Below the pieces are notes generated by a model. The model saw only the letters and a program-made list of their open reading frames with translations. It did not search any database and had not been told where the DNA came from. From Streptomyces sp. GS7 (GTDB lineage Bacteria; Actinomycetota; Actinomycetes; Streptomycetales; Streptomycetaceae), in NCBI RefSeq assembly GCF_009834125.1, contig NZ_CP047146.1:2659501-2723500 (forward strand): a DNA stretch of 64,000 bases. The letters are read 5' to 3'. The stretch's first letter is position 1. Every line of letters begins with the position of its first letter. Shown one piece after another: positions 26,295-34,915 of the stretch. The position numbers were made by a program, and so were the translations under genes.

Positions 26295-27431
26295 TCACCC
26301 CGTACGCGCCGGCCCGGCCTCCGGCAGCTCCACCTCGAACCGGCACCCGGCTCCCGTATTGCGCACCGTGGCCCGGCCCTCGTGCGCCTCGGCGATCCCG
26401 CGGACGATCGCGAGCCCCAGTCCCGCGCCGCCCCCGCCGTCCGCCCGTGGGGTGCGCGCCGGTCCGCCGCGCCAGCCCGTGTCGAACACCCGGGTGAGGT
26501 CCGCCGCCGGAATCCCGCCGCAGCCGTCCTCCACCGCGAGCACCACCCGCCCCTCGGCGCGGTACGCGCTGACCGCGACCGTGCCGTCCTCCGGCGTCGC
26601 CCGGATCGCGTTGACCAGCAGATTGCCCAGCACGCGGGTGATCTGCTGGGCGTCCACCCGCACCGGCAGCGGCACCACCCCGCCGTCCACCAGCCGCACC
26701 CCGCTCGCCCGCGCCAGCGGCCGGGCGCCCGCCAGCGCGTCGTCCACCAGGTCGTACACCGACACCCGCGACAACGTCAGCGCCAGCGCCCCGGCCTGAA
26801 TGCGGGACAGCTCGAAGAGGTCGTCGACCATCGCGGCCAGCCGGTCCACCTCGATCCGCATCCGCGCGTGATAGCGGGCGGTGTCCTCGGCGACCCCGTC
26901 CTCCAGCGCCTCGGCCATCGCCCGCAGCCCGGCGAGCGGGGTGCGGAGGTCGTGCGAGATCCCGGCGATCAGCTCACGGCGCGAGGCGTCCAGCGCCCGC
27001 TCGCGCTCCCGGGCCTCGGCCAGCCGTCCGCTGGTTTCCTCCAACGCCCGAGACAACGCGGCGAGTTCGGCGGTCGGCGGCTCGCCGGGCGCCACGAAAC
27101 CGCCCTCGCTGCCGACCGTCCGCGCGGACCGGGCCAGCTCCCGGCTGCCCGCCGCGATCCGCCGCCCGAACAGCAGCGCGGCGGCCAGCGAGACGACTCC
27201 GGAGACGGCCACCACGGCCATCACCACGCCCAGGTCGTGCCCGGACAGGAACATCGCCTGGGCCACCGCCACCGTGCCGGCCGCCATCGCGGCCACCGCC
27301 AGGGCCGCCACCGCGAACAGCGACAGCGCCACCGACCGCCGCCGCAGCGCCCGTACCGCGGGCGCGGCCAGCAGACCCACCGCCGCCGCACCGAGCGCCG
27401 CCAGCGCCACGATGACCAGAAAGTCCGTCAT
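26295..27431 (-). CDS. Sensor histidine kinase
   Basis: The 378-residue kinase has two hydrophobic segments at the N-terminus (about residues 2-25 and 33-58) and a third near 66-88. There is almost no extracellular domain, so it probably senses a membrane or internal signal. A HAMP-like helix follows, then the phospho-acceptor His160 in LIAGISHDLRTPLAGL, and the ATPase motifs NLLVNAIRATPEDG (N box), VEDGCGGIP (G1) and GAGLGLAIVRGIAEAH (G2). Its ATG overlaps the response regulator stop by four bases, so the pair is co-translated. Confidence 0.94.
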   Translation of the reverse strand: MTDFLVIVALAALGAAAVGLLAAPAVRALRRRSVALSLFAVAALAVAAMAAGTVAVAQAMFLSGHDLGVVMAVVAVSGVVSLAAALLFGRRIAAGSRELARSARTVGSEGGFVAPGEPPTAELAALSRALEETSGRLAEARERERALDASRRELIAGISHDLRTPLAGLRAMAEALEDGVAEDTARYHARMRIEVDRLAAMVDDLFELSRIQAGALALTLSRVSVYDLVDDALAGARPLARASGVRLVDGGVVPLPVRVDAQQITRVLGNLLVNAIRATPEDGTVAVSAYRAEGRVVLAVEDGCGGIPAADLTRVFDTGWRGGPARTPRADGGGGAGLGLAIVRGIAEAHEGRATVRNTGAGCRFEVELPEAGPARTG

Positions 27432-28258
27432 GCCCGCGACTCGCCGCCCCCGGGCGCCGCATCGTGCGTCGCCACCTCGCCCGCCATGATCACCTCGCCG
27501 CCGCCGGGGTCGAAGCGGTACCCGGCGCCCCACACCGTCGTCACCAGCCGCGGTGCCGCCGGATCCGCCTCGATCTTCTCCCGCAGCCGCCGCACATGCA
27601 CCGTCACGGTCGACAGATCGCCGAACTCCCAGCCCCAGACGCGCTGCAGCAGCTGCTCCCGGGAGAAGACCCGCCCCGGGTGCCGCATCAGGAACACCAG
27701 CAGGTCGAACTCCCGTGCCGTGAGGGAGAGTTCCCGGCCCGCGCGGTGGGCCCGCCGGCCACCGGGGTCGGCGGTCAGGTCCCCGGCACGCAGTACGGCC
27801 GCGGGCGCGGCGGCCGGCGGCGCCGCCTCGGCCCGGCGCAGCACCGACCCGATCCGCAGCACCAGCTCCCGCGGGCTGAACGGCTTGGTCACATAGTCGT
27901 CCGCGCCCAGCTCCAGCCCGAGGATCCGGTCCGCCTCCTCGCCGCGCGCGGTCAGCATCACCACCGGGACCGCCGGGCCCTCGCCGGACTGCCGCAGCCG
28001 GCGGCAGACCTCCAGGCCGTCGATGCCCGGCAGCATCAGATCCAGGACGACGAGATGCGGGCGGAAGTCCGCGGCGCGCTCCAGGGCGGTGAACCCGTCG
28101 GCGGCATGCGCGGTGGTGTAGCCGGCGCGGGAGAGATAGCCGGTGACGACCTCGGCGACGGTCGGGTCGTCCTCGACGACCAGGACACGGCGCGGCGGCC
28201 CCGGTACGGGCCCCTGGGCGGGACCGGGCGGGGGAGTGGGCGGGGTTGTGGGGCGCAC
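27428..28258 (-). CDS. OmpR/PhoB-type response regulator
   Basis: The 276-residue protein has a Pro-rich N-terminal tail, a receiver domain with acidic DD near residue 30, phospho-acceptor Asp73 in VVLDLMLPGIDG and Lys in YVTKPFSPREL, and a C-terminal winged helix (LTAREFDLLVFLMRHPGRVF and TVTVHVRRLREKIE). It pairs with the kinase downstream. The GTG start lies in a region containing a direct repeat that may be its own binding site. The regulon is unknown. Confidence 0.95.
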   Translation of the reverse strand: MRPTTPPTPPPGPAQGPVPGPPRRVLVVEDDPTVAEVVTGYLSRAGYTTAHAADGFTALERAADFRPHLVVLDLMLPGIDGLEVCRRLRQSGEGPAVPVVMLTARGEEADRILGLELGADDYVTKPFSPRELVLRIGSVLRRAEAAPPAAAPAAVLRAGDLTADPGGRRAHRAGRELSLTAREFDLLVFLMRHPGRVFSREQLLQRVWGWEFGDLSTVTVHVRRLREKIEADPAAPRLVTTVWGAGYRFDPGGGEVIMAGEVATHDAAPGGGESRA

Positions 28259-28340
28259 GGGCTCAGCGTGCCCTTCCCGGGAGACACCTCATACCTCCAG
28301 CCAACACCAGCGGACGCGGCCCCGCGCGCCGGGGGCCGGT

Positions 28341-28360
28341 TCCGTAAGACTCCGGTAACC
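28341..28360. promoter_or_regulatory. Direct repeat upstream of the response regulator gene
   Basis: TCCGTAAGAC is followed immediately by TCCGGTAACC, giving two similar decamers in tandem. OmpR-type regulators often bind such repeats spaced one helical turn. It lies about 80-100 bases upstream of the response regulator start. Confidence 0.35.
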
Positions 28361-28385
28361 CGCGGCACCGGCCCCGGCGCACCGC

Positions 28386-28802
28386 TCAGGCCCCCTGGCC
28401 GTCCAGGCCCTCCCGCACCCGCCGCGACACGGTGATCGCGTACAGGTCGAGCACCCCGGGCGGCTCCGCGATCCCCGGCCCGCCGGCCCGTATCCAGGCG
28501 GCGATGTCCGCCAGCGCGTCGTCGTCGTTGACCAGACCCAGCCACACCGGCCGGCCGCCCGCGGCCCGGCCCGCCGCCGACGGCTGCACCACGACCACGT
28601 TCGCCTGGTCGCAGACGTCCAGGCAGTCCGAGGCGCGCACCGGCGCCGCGCCGTCGAGCGCGGCCCGCAGCCGCGGTATCTGCCCGGCGTGGTCCACCCC
28701 CGGGAGCTTCGCCCCGTCCCCGCAGCAGCAGCCGCGGCAGACGGTGACCCGGCACTGGCTCGCGGTGGCACCGGCCGCCCTCCCGGCACGCTTGTCGATC
28801 AT
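28386..28802 (-). CDS. Thioredoxin-fold [2Fe-2S] ferredoxin-like protein
   Basis: The 138-residue protein has QCRVTVCRGCCCG near the N-terminus and RASDCLDVCDQANVVVVQPS at about 57-76. This cysteine spacing is that of thioredoxin-like [2Fe-2S] ferredoxins (NuoE/Shethna type). LGLVNDDDALADIAAWIRAG follows. It converges on nothing and is divergent from the P450 gene, 120 bases away. It is not a standard P450 redox partner ([3Fe-4S]), so a functional link to the P450 is only a possibility. Confidence 0.85.
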   Translation of the reverse strand: MIDKRAGRAAGATASQCRVTVCRGCCCGDGAKLPGVDHAGQIPRLRAALDGAAPVRASDCLDVCDQANVVVVQPSAAGRAAGGRPVWLGLVNDDDALADIAAWIRAGGPGIAEPPGVLDLYAITVSRRVREGLDGQGA

Positions 28803-28922
28803 CCGGCCATGGTACGGGGACGCCGCGCCCGCCCCGCGGCCGGTTCCCGCCCTCCCGCGCTCCGCCCTCCCCGGTCGCCGGCACGCTACTCAGCCGACCG
28901 GAAATTGGATAGGAATGCGAGC

Positions 28923-30329
28923 ATGTCCCTGACCAACTCCGCCTCCCGCCCCGGACCCGGACCCCGCACCGAGATCCCCGGCCCCGCCGGCCTCCCCGTC
29001 ATCGGCTCCCTGCTCGACCTGCGCCGCGACTCCCTCGGCGCCTTCTTAAGAGCCCAGCGCGAGCACGGCGACGTGGTCCGCCTGGAGGCCGGCCCGCCCG
29101 GACTCCGCAGCGTCTTCCTCGCGGTCTTCGCCCCCGAGGGCGTCCAGCAGATCCTCGCCTCCCAGGCCGCCAACTTCCGCAAGGACCACCCGCTCTACGA
29201 GGAGGTCCGCCAGGCGTTCGGCAACGGCCTGCTCACCAGCCAGGACGACGACTACCTCCGCCAGCGCCGGCTGGTGCAGCCGCTGTTCACCAAGCGCCGG
29301 GTCGACGGCTACGCCTCGGCCGTCACCACCGAGGCCCAAGCGGTCGCCGCCCGCTGGCAGTCGGCCGGCGACACGGTCGACCTGGTCCCCGAGATGAACC
29401 GGCTGGCCCTGCGCACCGTCGCCCGGATCCTCTTCGGCCTGGACGTGGAGGCGGCCGTCGAGGCCACCGACCGCTGTCTCCCGGTCATCAACGACTACGT
29501 CGTCAGCCGCGCCTACAACCCCCTGAAGATGCCCCGGGACTGGCCCACCCCCAGGAACCTCCGGGCGCGCGGCGTCACCGCCGAGCTGAACGCCCTGTGC
29601 GACCGCATCATCGCCGAACGCCGCACGGCGGCCGGCAAGGGCGGCCCCGCGGCCACCCCGGAAACCGACGACCTGCTGACCCTGCTGGCCGCCGCCGGCA
29701 ACGAGCAGGACGGCACCCTCGACGCCACCGAGGTCCGCGAACAGGTGCTGATCTTCCTCCTCGCGGGCCACGAAACCACCGCCACCTCCATGGCGTTCAC
29801 CCTGCACCTCCTCGCCCGGCACCCCGAGGAGCAGTCCCGGATCCGCGACGAGATCCGCCGGGTCCTCGGCGAGGGCACCCCCACCGCCGCCGACCTGGAC
29901 CGACTCCCGCTCCTGACCCGGGCGTTCAAGGAGTCCATGCGGCTCTACCCGGCGGCCCCGGTCGTCAGCCGCCGGGCGGTGGCGGCCACCGAGATCGCCG
30001 GCTTCGCCGTCCCGGCCGGCGCCGACGTCGTCGTCGCCCCCTGGGTCACCCATCGCCACCCGGCGCTCTGGGAGGACCCGGAGCGCTTCGACCCGGACCG
30101 CTTCACCCCCGAACGCGAGGCCGGCCGGCACCGCTACGCCTGGTTCCCCTTCGGCGGCGGCCCGCGCGCCTGCATCGGCCAGCACTTCTCCATGCTGGAG
30201 TCGGTACTGGCCCTGGCCACCCTGCTCCGCTGCCACGAGCTGACCGCCGTCGACCAGGACGTCCCGGTCGCCGCCGGGGTCACCCTCCAGGCCACCGGCC
30301 CGGCGCGCGTCCGCCTCCGCCCCGCCTGA
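28923..30329 (+). CDS. Cytochrome P450 with an in-frame TTA codon
   Basis: The 468-residue P450 has the Pro-rich N-terminus IPGPAGLPVIGSLLDL, an I-helix oxygen motif LAGHETTATSM, ExxR in FKESMRLYPAAP, and the heme loop FPFGGGPRACIGQHF with Cys417. The ordering and PERFxPDRF region resemble the CYP102/CYP4-like bacterial group rather than typical macrolide P450s. Codon 42 is TTA (29046-29048) followed by AGA, both very rare here, so translation probably depends on the bldA tRNA and late growth. The start has AGGAAT ten bases upstream. The substrate is unknown. Confidence 0.95.
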   Translation: MSLTNSASRPGPGPRTEIPGPAGLPVIGSLLDLRRDSLGAFLRAQREHGDVVRLEAGPPGLRSVFLAVFAPEGVQQILASQAANFRKDHPLYEEVRQAFGNGLLTSQDDDYLRQRRLVQPLFTKRRVDGYASAVTTEAQAVAARWQSAGDTVDLVPEMNRLALRTVARILFGLDVEAAVEATDRCLPVINDYVVSRAYNPLKMPRDWPTPRNLRARGVTAELNALCDRIIAERRTAAGKGGPAATPETDDLLTLLAAAGNEQDGTLDATEVREQVLIFLLAGHETTATSMAFTLHLLARHPEEQSRIRDEIRRVLGEGTPTAADLDRLPLLTRAFKESMRLYPAAPVVSRRAVAATEIAGFAVPAGADVVVAPWVTHRHPALWEDPERFDPDRFTPEREAGRHRYAWFPFGGGPRACIGQHFSMLESVLALATLLRCHELTAVDQDVPVAAGVTLQATGPARVRLRPA

Positions 30330-30382
30330 CCGCCGCGACGGCGCCCGCCGCACCCCGGTGGGCGCCACCGCGGCACAGCGCC

Positions 30383-30414
30383 CGCAAACGCAACAGAAAT
30401 AGCGTTTGCGTTTT
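30383..30414 (+). terminator. Rho-independent terminator after the P450 gene
   Basis: CGCAAACGC and its complement GCGTTTGCG enclose a ten-base A-rich loop and are followed by TTTT. It is one of the few terminators here with a T-tract. Its right arm overlaps the -35 of the next promoter. Confidence 0.75.
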
Positions 30415-30434
30415 CCGCCCCCACCCCCTACCGT
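30406..30434 (+). promoter_or_regulatory. Candidate promoter of the ABC-F gene
   Basis: TTGCGT and TACCGT are separated by 17 bases, a reasonable housekeeping-type promoter. The transcript would start near 30441 and carry a leader of about 210 bases. Confidence 0.5.
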
Positions 30435-30440
30435 CGAAGT

Positions 30441-30652
30441 CGTCAGTGCCCCCGCCGACAGGAGAAAGCCGTTGCTCGTCTGAGGTCTTGAGACGCCGCG
30501 CCCGCGACCGGTGATTCGCTCCGCGATCCCCGCCCCGCGTGGCCCGTCCGCGACCTCGGCGTACGCACGGCGTACCCCGGCTCCCTGACGTTCCCCCGCG
30601 GTGTCTCCCTGCGCAGTTCCCCACCCCTCCGCGCACCTCCCAGGAGACCCGC
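30441..30652 (+). promoter_or_regulatory. Long 5' leader of the ABC-F gene with a possible mini-ORF
   Basis: No annotated gene fills these 212 bases. AGGAG at 30460-30464 is followed after seven bases by TTG CTC GTC TGA (30472-30483), which would encode fMet-Leu-Val. Directly after it lies an imperfect hairpin (GTCTGAGGTCTTGAGAC). ABC-F and other ribosome-protection genes are often controlled by ribosome-mediated attenuation in such leaders. The arrangement fits that, but no terminator/antiterminator pair was firmly identified. Confidence 0.45.
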
Positions 30653-32335
30653 ATGCCAAAGCCCCCCGCTTACTCCTCCGCCGCGACGTCCATCGTCTGC
30701 ACCGGCCTCGACTTCGCCTGGCCCGACGGCACCCCCGTCCTCACGGACTTCCACCTCGCCGTCGGCCCCGGCCGTACGGGCCTGATCGGCCTCAACGGAT
30801 CGGGGAAGTCCACCCTGTTGAAGCTGATCGCCGGCGAACTGACCCCCACCGCGGGCGGCGTCCGGGCCGTCGGCGAGGTCGGCTACCTCCCGCAGCACGC
30901 CCCGCTCGACACCCGCCTCCGCGTCGACCAGGCCCTCGGTATCGACAGGGTCCGCGCCGCGCTGCACGCCATCGAGGCCGGTGACGCGAGCGAGGAGCAC
31001 TTCGACGCCGTCGGCGACGACTGGGACGTGGAGGAACGCGCCCACGCCACCCTCGACCAGCTCGGCCTGTCCGGGATCGGCCTCGACCGCACCATCGGCG
31101 AGGTCTCCGGCGGCGAGTCGGTCCTGCTCCGGCTGGCCGCCCTGCTCCTTGCCCGCCCGGACGTGCTGCTCCTCGACGAGCCCACCAACAACCTCGACCA
31201 CACCGCGCGCCGCCGCCTCCACGACGCGGTCGCCGCCTGGTCCGGAGTCCTCCTCGTGGTCAGCCACGACCGCGAACTCCTCGAACGCGTCGACCGGATC
31301 GCCGACCTCCGGGTGACGAGAGGGGCGGCGCGCAGCGCCTCGGCCGAGGGTGGTGGTGGGCGACGGGTGGGCATCCACTGGTACGGCGGCAACTTCACCG
31401 CGTACGAAGCGGCCCTGGCCGCCGAACAGGAGGCGGCCGAGCGGATGGTGCGGGTCGCCGAGGCCGACGTCGCCCGCCAGAAGCGCGAACTGGCCGACGC
31501 CCACGTCAAGTTGGCCCGCCGGGTCCGCTACGGCAACAAGATGTCCGCCCAGAAGCGCGAACCCAAGATCGTCATGAACGCACGCAAGCGCGAGGCCCAG
31601 GTCGCCGCAGGCAAGCACCGCATCATGCACACCGAGCGCCTCAAGGAGGCCAGAGAACGCCTGGACGACGCCGCCGAGGCGGTCCGCGACGACGACGAGA
31701 TCCGCGTCGACCTCCCGCACACCGCGGTCCCGCCGGGCCGCGACGTCCTCACCCTCCGCGGCCTGCACACCCGTTACGGCACCCGCGCCGACCTGGAGGT
31801 CCGCGGTCCCGAGCGCATCGCCCTGACGGGCCGCAACGGCTCCGGCAAGACCACCCTGCTGCGCACCCTCACCGGCGAACTCCCGCCCGCCGAAGGCACC
31901 GCGGAGGTCCACGTCCCGCACCGCTTCCTCCCGCAGCACCTCGACGAGGTACTCGACAACGACCTCACCGTCGTCGAGAACGTCGCCCGCTACGCCCCGG
32001 ACGCCACCGACAACCGCATCCGCGCCCGCCTCGCCCGCTTCCTGTTCAAGGGCGCCCGCGCCGACCAGCAGACCGGCACCCTCTCCGGCGGCGAACGCTT
32101 CCGGGCCTCACTCGCGGCCCTGATGCTCGCCGAACCGTCCCCCCAGCTCCTCCTCCTCGACGAACCGACCAACAACCTCGACATGTCCTCCGTCCGCCGC
32201 CTCGTCACCGCCCTCCACTCCTACGAGGGCGCCCTCCTCGTCGTCAGCCACGACCCCCGCTTCCTGCACGAGCTGTCGCCCACCCGCTGGCTGACCGTCG
32301 ACTCCGGCCACCTCACCGACACCGCACCGCTCTAG
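30653..32335 (+). CDS. ABC-F family ATPase (ribosome-associated, putative antibiotic resistance)
   Basis: The 560-residue protein has two ABC domains and no membrane segment. Domain 1 has GLNGSGKST, GEVSGGES and LLLDEPTNNLDH. Domain 2 has TGRNGSGKTT, LSGGERFRASLA and LLLDEPTNNLDM. Between them is a long charged helical linker (about residues 235-355, with ADVARQKRELADAHVKLARR), the element that reaches the ribosome in antibiotic-protection ABC-F proteins. The start ATG is preceded by CAGGAGACCCGC. Together with the leader this suggests drug-inducible target protection. A housekeeping EttA-like role is less likely. Confidence 0.92.
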   Translation: MPKPPAYSSAATSIVCTGLDFAWPDGTPVLTDFHLAVGPGRTGLIGLNGSGKSTLLKLIAGELTPTAGGVRAVGEVGYLPQHAPLDTRLRVDQALGIDRVRAALHAIEAGDASEEHFDAVGDDWDVEERAHATLDQLGLSGIGLDRTIGEVSGGESVLLRLAALLLARPDVLLLDEPTNNLDHTARRRLHDAVAAWSGVLLVVSHDRELLERVDRIADLRVTRGAARSASAEGGGGRRVGIHWYGGNFTAYEAALAAEQEAAERMVRVAEADVARQKRELADAHVKLARRVRYGNKMSAQKREPKIVMNARKREAQVAAGKHRIMHTERLKEARERLDDAAEAVRDDDEIRVDLPHTAVPPGRDVLTLRGLHTRYGTRADLEVRGPERIALTGRNGSGKTTLLRTLTGELPPAEGTAEVHVPHRFLPQHLDEVLDNDLTVVENVARYAPDATDNRIRARLARFLFKGARADQQTGTLSGGERFRASLAALMLAEPSPQLLLLDEPTNNLDMSSVRRLVTALHSYEGALLVVSHDPRFLHELSPTRWLTVDSGHLTDTAPL

Positions 32336-32778
32336 GACACATCCGCCGGGGGAGAGTCCGCGCGCATCGCACCGAACAGCCGCAGGCTCTCCCCGCACTG
32401 CGAATGCAGCGGCTCCGGCAGCGCGTCCGGGCCGAACCACCCCACCGCGTCGAACTTCTCCGGCTCCCCGATCCGCACCGCCTCCGCCGCCACCTCCACC
32501 GCGAACACCACCGCCACCCAGTGCGAGGTCACCGGATCCCCGCGCAGCACGTTCCGCACGCCGATCCGCTCGATCCCCAGAGGCCGCACCCCGTACTCCT
32601 CGTACACCTCACGGCCCACCGCGGCCTCGAAGGTCTCCCCGAACTCCAGCGCCCCGGCGCCGCAGTCCCAGGTGCCGGGCTCGTCCCGGGCCCCGGCGCT
32701 CCGCCGCGCCAGCAGCACCCGGCCGCCCCTGTCATGGCACACGAAGACGCACGACACCTTGGGCGTCCCACCCGTCAC
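32332..32778 (-). CDS. Nudix hydrolase domain protein
   Basis: The 148-residue protein has a Nudix box GALEFGETFEAAVGREVYEEYG after CVFVCHDRGGRVLLARRSAG in the usual order (box shown in shortened form). SHWVAVVFAVEVA and KFDAVGWFGPDALP complete the fold. The GTG start has GGGAGGAG seven bases upstream. Its stop TAG and the ABC-F stop TAG share the palindromic tetramer CTAG, so the convergent genes overlap by four bases. It is probably co-transcribed with the HAD gene upstream (20-base gap). Confidence 0.88.
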   Translation of the reverse strand: MTGGTPKVSCVFVCHDRGGRVLLARRSAGARDEPGTWDCGAGALEFGETFEAAVGREVYEEYGVRPLGIERIGVRNVLRGDPVTSHWVAVVFAVEVAAEAVRIGEPEKFDAVGWFGPDALPEPLHSQCGESLRLFGAMRADSPPADVS

Positions 32779-32798
32779 GGCAACTCCTCCCGCCCCGC

Positions 32799-33473
32799 TC
32801 AAAAGTGCCTCAGCAACTCGGCGAACTTCTCCAGCCGCAGCACCCTCGCGACCGCCGGATCCAGCTCCCCGTGCTCCAGCACCCACGTGTGGACATGCGG
32901 AATGAACACCGCGTTGAGCCCCGCCGAACGCGCCGGCAAGATATCCGACTTGGGCGAGTTCCCGATCATCCAGGTCTCCTCCGGCACCAGCCCGTGCTCC
33001 CGCGTCACCTCCTCGTACGCGGCCACGTTCTTCTCCGGCACGATGTGCACCGCCCGGAAGTGCCCGGCCAGCCCCGACGCCGCCACCTTCCGCTGCTGCT
33101 CCTCGGTGTCCCCCTTGGTCAGCAGCAGCAGCTCGTGCCGCCGCGCCAGCTCCGCCAGCGTCTCGGGCACCCCCGCGATCAACTCCATCCGGCCCCCGGT
33201 GAAGGCCGCCTCCCACTCGGCGATCCGCCCCAACTCCCCGTCCGTGGCGGCCCGTCCCCGCACCCGGGCCACGCACTCCCCGAGACTCCGCAGGAACACC
33301 TTGCTCCCGTAGCCCTGTGTCACGGCGTTCGCCGCCTCGATCCCGTCCAGTACGGCCCGCACCCCGCGCCGGTCCAGCCCCGGCCCGGCCAGCCACTCCG
33401 TGAACTCGTCGATGACCCGCTCGAAGATCACGTTGTTCTCCCACAACGTGTCATCCGCATCGAAGATCAGCAC
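32799..33473 (-). CDS. HAD-family hydrolase
   Basis: The 224-residue protein starts LIFDADDTLWENN (HAD motif I, two Asp). It has LLLLTKGDTEEQQRKVA (motif II Thr and the Lys region) and EETWMIGNSPKSDILPARSAG (motif IV). The cap is helical and of moderate size, like phosphoglycolate-phosphatase-type members. The GTG start has GGGAGGGG nearby. It is followed by the Nudix gene, and such pairs often clean up damaged nucleotides or sugar phosphates, but the substrate is unknown. Confidence 0.88.
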   Translation of the reverse strand: MLIFDADDTLWENNVIFERVIDEFTEWLAGPGLDRRGVRAVLDGIEAANAVTQGYGSKVFLRSLGECVARVRGRAATDGELGRIAEWEAAFTGGRMELIAGVPETLAELARRHELLLLTKGDTEEQQRKVAASGLAGHFRAVHIVPEKNVAAYEEVTREHGLVPEETWMIGNSPKSDILPARSAGLNAVFIPHVHTWVLEHGELDPAVARVLRLEKFAELLRHF

Positions 33474-33642
33474 CGCTACGCCCCTCCCGCCTTCCGCCGA
33501 CCCGGGCACCCTACGCAGCCACCCCGCCGACCCGCACCGGAAAATCCGCGCCGCCGCCCGGCCCGCACCGGTCACCTTCCGGCTCTCCGCGCCGTCGACT
33601 CCGCGGAGCGACAACAGACAACGCCCAGGACGAGGAACCCCC

Positions 33643-34890
33643 ATGACCACCCCCAGCACGCCCGCACCCCTCCCCACCCCCCACCGCCAGCCGCTGCTCC
33701 GCCCCGTGGACCTCGGCGGCCTGCGCCTGCCCAACCGGGTCGTCATGGCCCCCCTCACCCGCGCCCGCGCCGCCCGCGACGGGCTGCTGCCCACGCCGAT
33801 GCACGCGGACTACTACGGCCGGCGGGCCAGTGCGGGGCTGATCATCACGGAGGCGACCTGGGTCAGCAGGCAGGCGATCGGCTTCACCGGCGTCCCCGGG
33901 ATCTACAGCGCGGAGCAGGTGACCGCCTGGCGGCGGGTCACCGACACCGTGCACGCCCTCGGCGGCCGGATCGTGCTCCAGCTCTGGCACACCGGCGCCG
34001 CCTCGCACCCCGACCACCTCGGCGGCCGGCAGCCCGCGGGACCGTCGCCGGTCAACCCCCGGACGCGGTCCTTCACGCCCACCGGATTCCAGGAGACCGT
34101 CACGCCCCGCGCGATGACCCCGGCCGAGATCGCCGGCACCGTCGCCGACTACCGCGCCGCCGCACACCACGCCCGCCGCGCGGGCTTCGACGGCGTCGAG
34201 ATCGCGGCCCTCGGCACGTTCCTGATCGCGCAGTTCCTCAACCCCCGGCTCAACCACCGCACCGACGCCTACGGAGGCGACCGCACCCGCCGCCGGCGAC
34301 TGCTGCTGGAGATCGTCGACGCGGTCGCCGCACCCTGGGACGGCCGGAGCGTGGGAGTCCGCCTGGGCCCGTACCTGGACGGGGGCGACCTCTTCCGGCC
34401 CGACGCCGCCACCCTCGCCGACCACGACGACCTCGTGACCGCGCTGAACGACCACCCCGTGGCCTATCTGCACCTCCGCGGACCCGACCGCCCGGCCCCG
34501 GACACCCGCCCCGACACCGCGGCGATCGACCGCTACCGCCACCGCTTCCACGGCCCGCTGATCGCGAACAACGGATTCGACCGCGAGTCCGCGAACGCCG
34601 CCATCGAGGCCGGAACCGCCGACGCCGTCTCCTTCGGCACCCACTTCATCGCCAACCCCGACCTGGTCGCCCGCTTCGCCCTGGACCGCGAACCGGCCGC
34701 CGGTGACCCCACCACCTACTACGGCGGCGGAGCCCGCGGCTATGTCGACTACCCGGTCAGCTCCTGGCAGGACGGGCTCGGGCGACAGCTCCGGGAAACA
34801 GCGGAAGGCCGGACCCCGCTCGGGCCGGCCGCGCACCCCGGCGCGTCAGCCGCGGGCCACCTCACAGGGGGTGGTGGGGCAGACGGCTGA
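33643..34890 (+). CDS. Old-Yellow-Enzyme-family flavin oxidoreductase homologue, active site altered
   Basis: The 415-residue TIM-barrel protein is clearly OYE-like: LRLPNRVVMAPLTRARA at the N-terminus, GLIITEATWVS, IVLQLWHTGAASHPD, FLNPRLNHRTDAYGGDRT and the FMN-phosphate region AGTADAVSFGTHFIANPDL. The motif that normally reads ELHSAHGYLLHQFL here reads EIAALGTFLIAQFL. The substrate-binding His pair (or His/Asn) and the proton-donating Tyr are replaced by Ala, Gly and Phe. FMN binding is probably kept, but classical ene-reduction may not be. The C-terminal 35 residues are Gly/Ala-rich. Confidence 0.9.
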   Translation: MTTPSTPAPLPTPHRQPLLRPVDLGGLRLPNRVVMAPLTRARAARDGLLPTPMHADYYGRRASAGLIITEATWVSRQAIGFTGVPGIYSAEQVTAWRRVTDTVHALGGRIVLQLWHTGAASHPDHLGGRQPAGPSPVNPRTRSFTPTGFQETVTPRAMTPAEIAGTVADYRAAAHHARRAGFDGVEIAALGTFLIAQFLNPRLNHRTDAYGGDRTRRRRLLLEIVDAVAAPWDGRSVGVRLGPYLDGGDLFRPDAATLADHDDLVTALNDHPVAYLHLRGPDRPAPDTRPDTAAIDRYRHRFHGPLIANNGFDRESANAAIEAGTADAVSFGTHFIANPDLVARFALDREPAAGDPTTYYGGGARGYVDYPVSSWQDGLGRQLRETAEGRTPLGPAAHPGASAAGHLTGGGGADG

Positions 34891-34915
34891 CGCGGGGCGT
34901 CGTGCGGCGAGAAGG

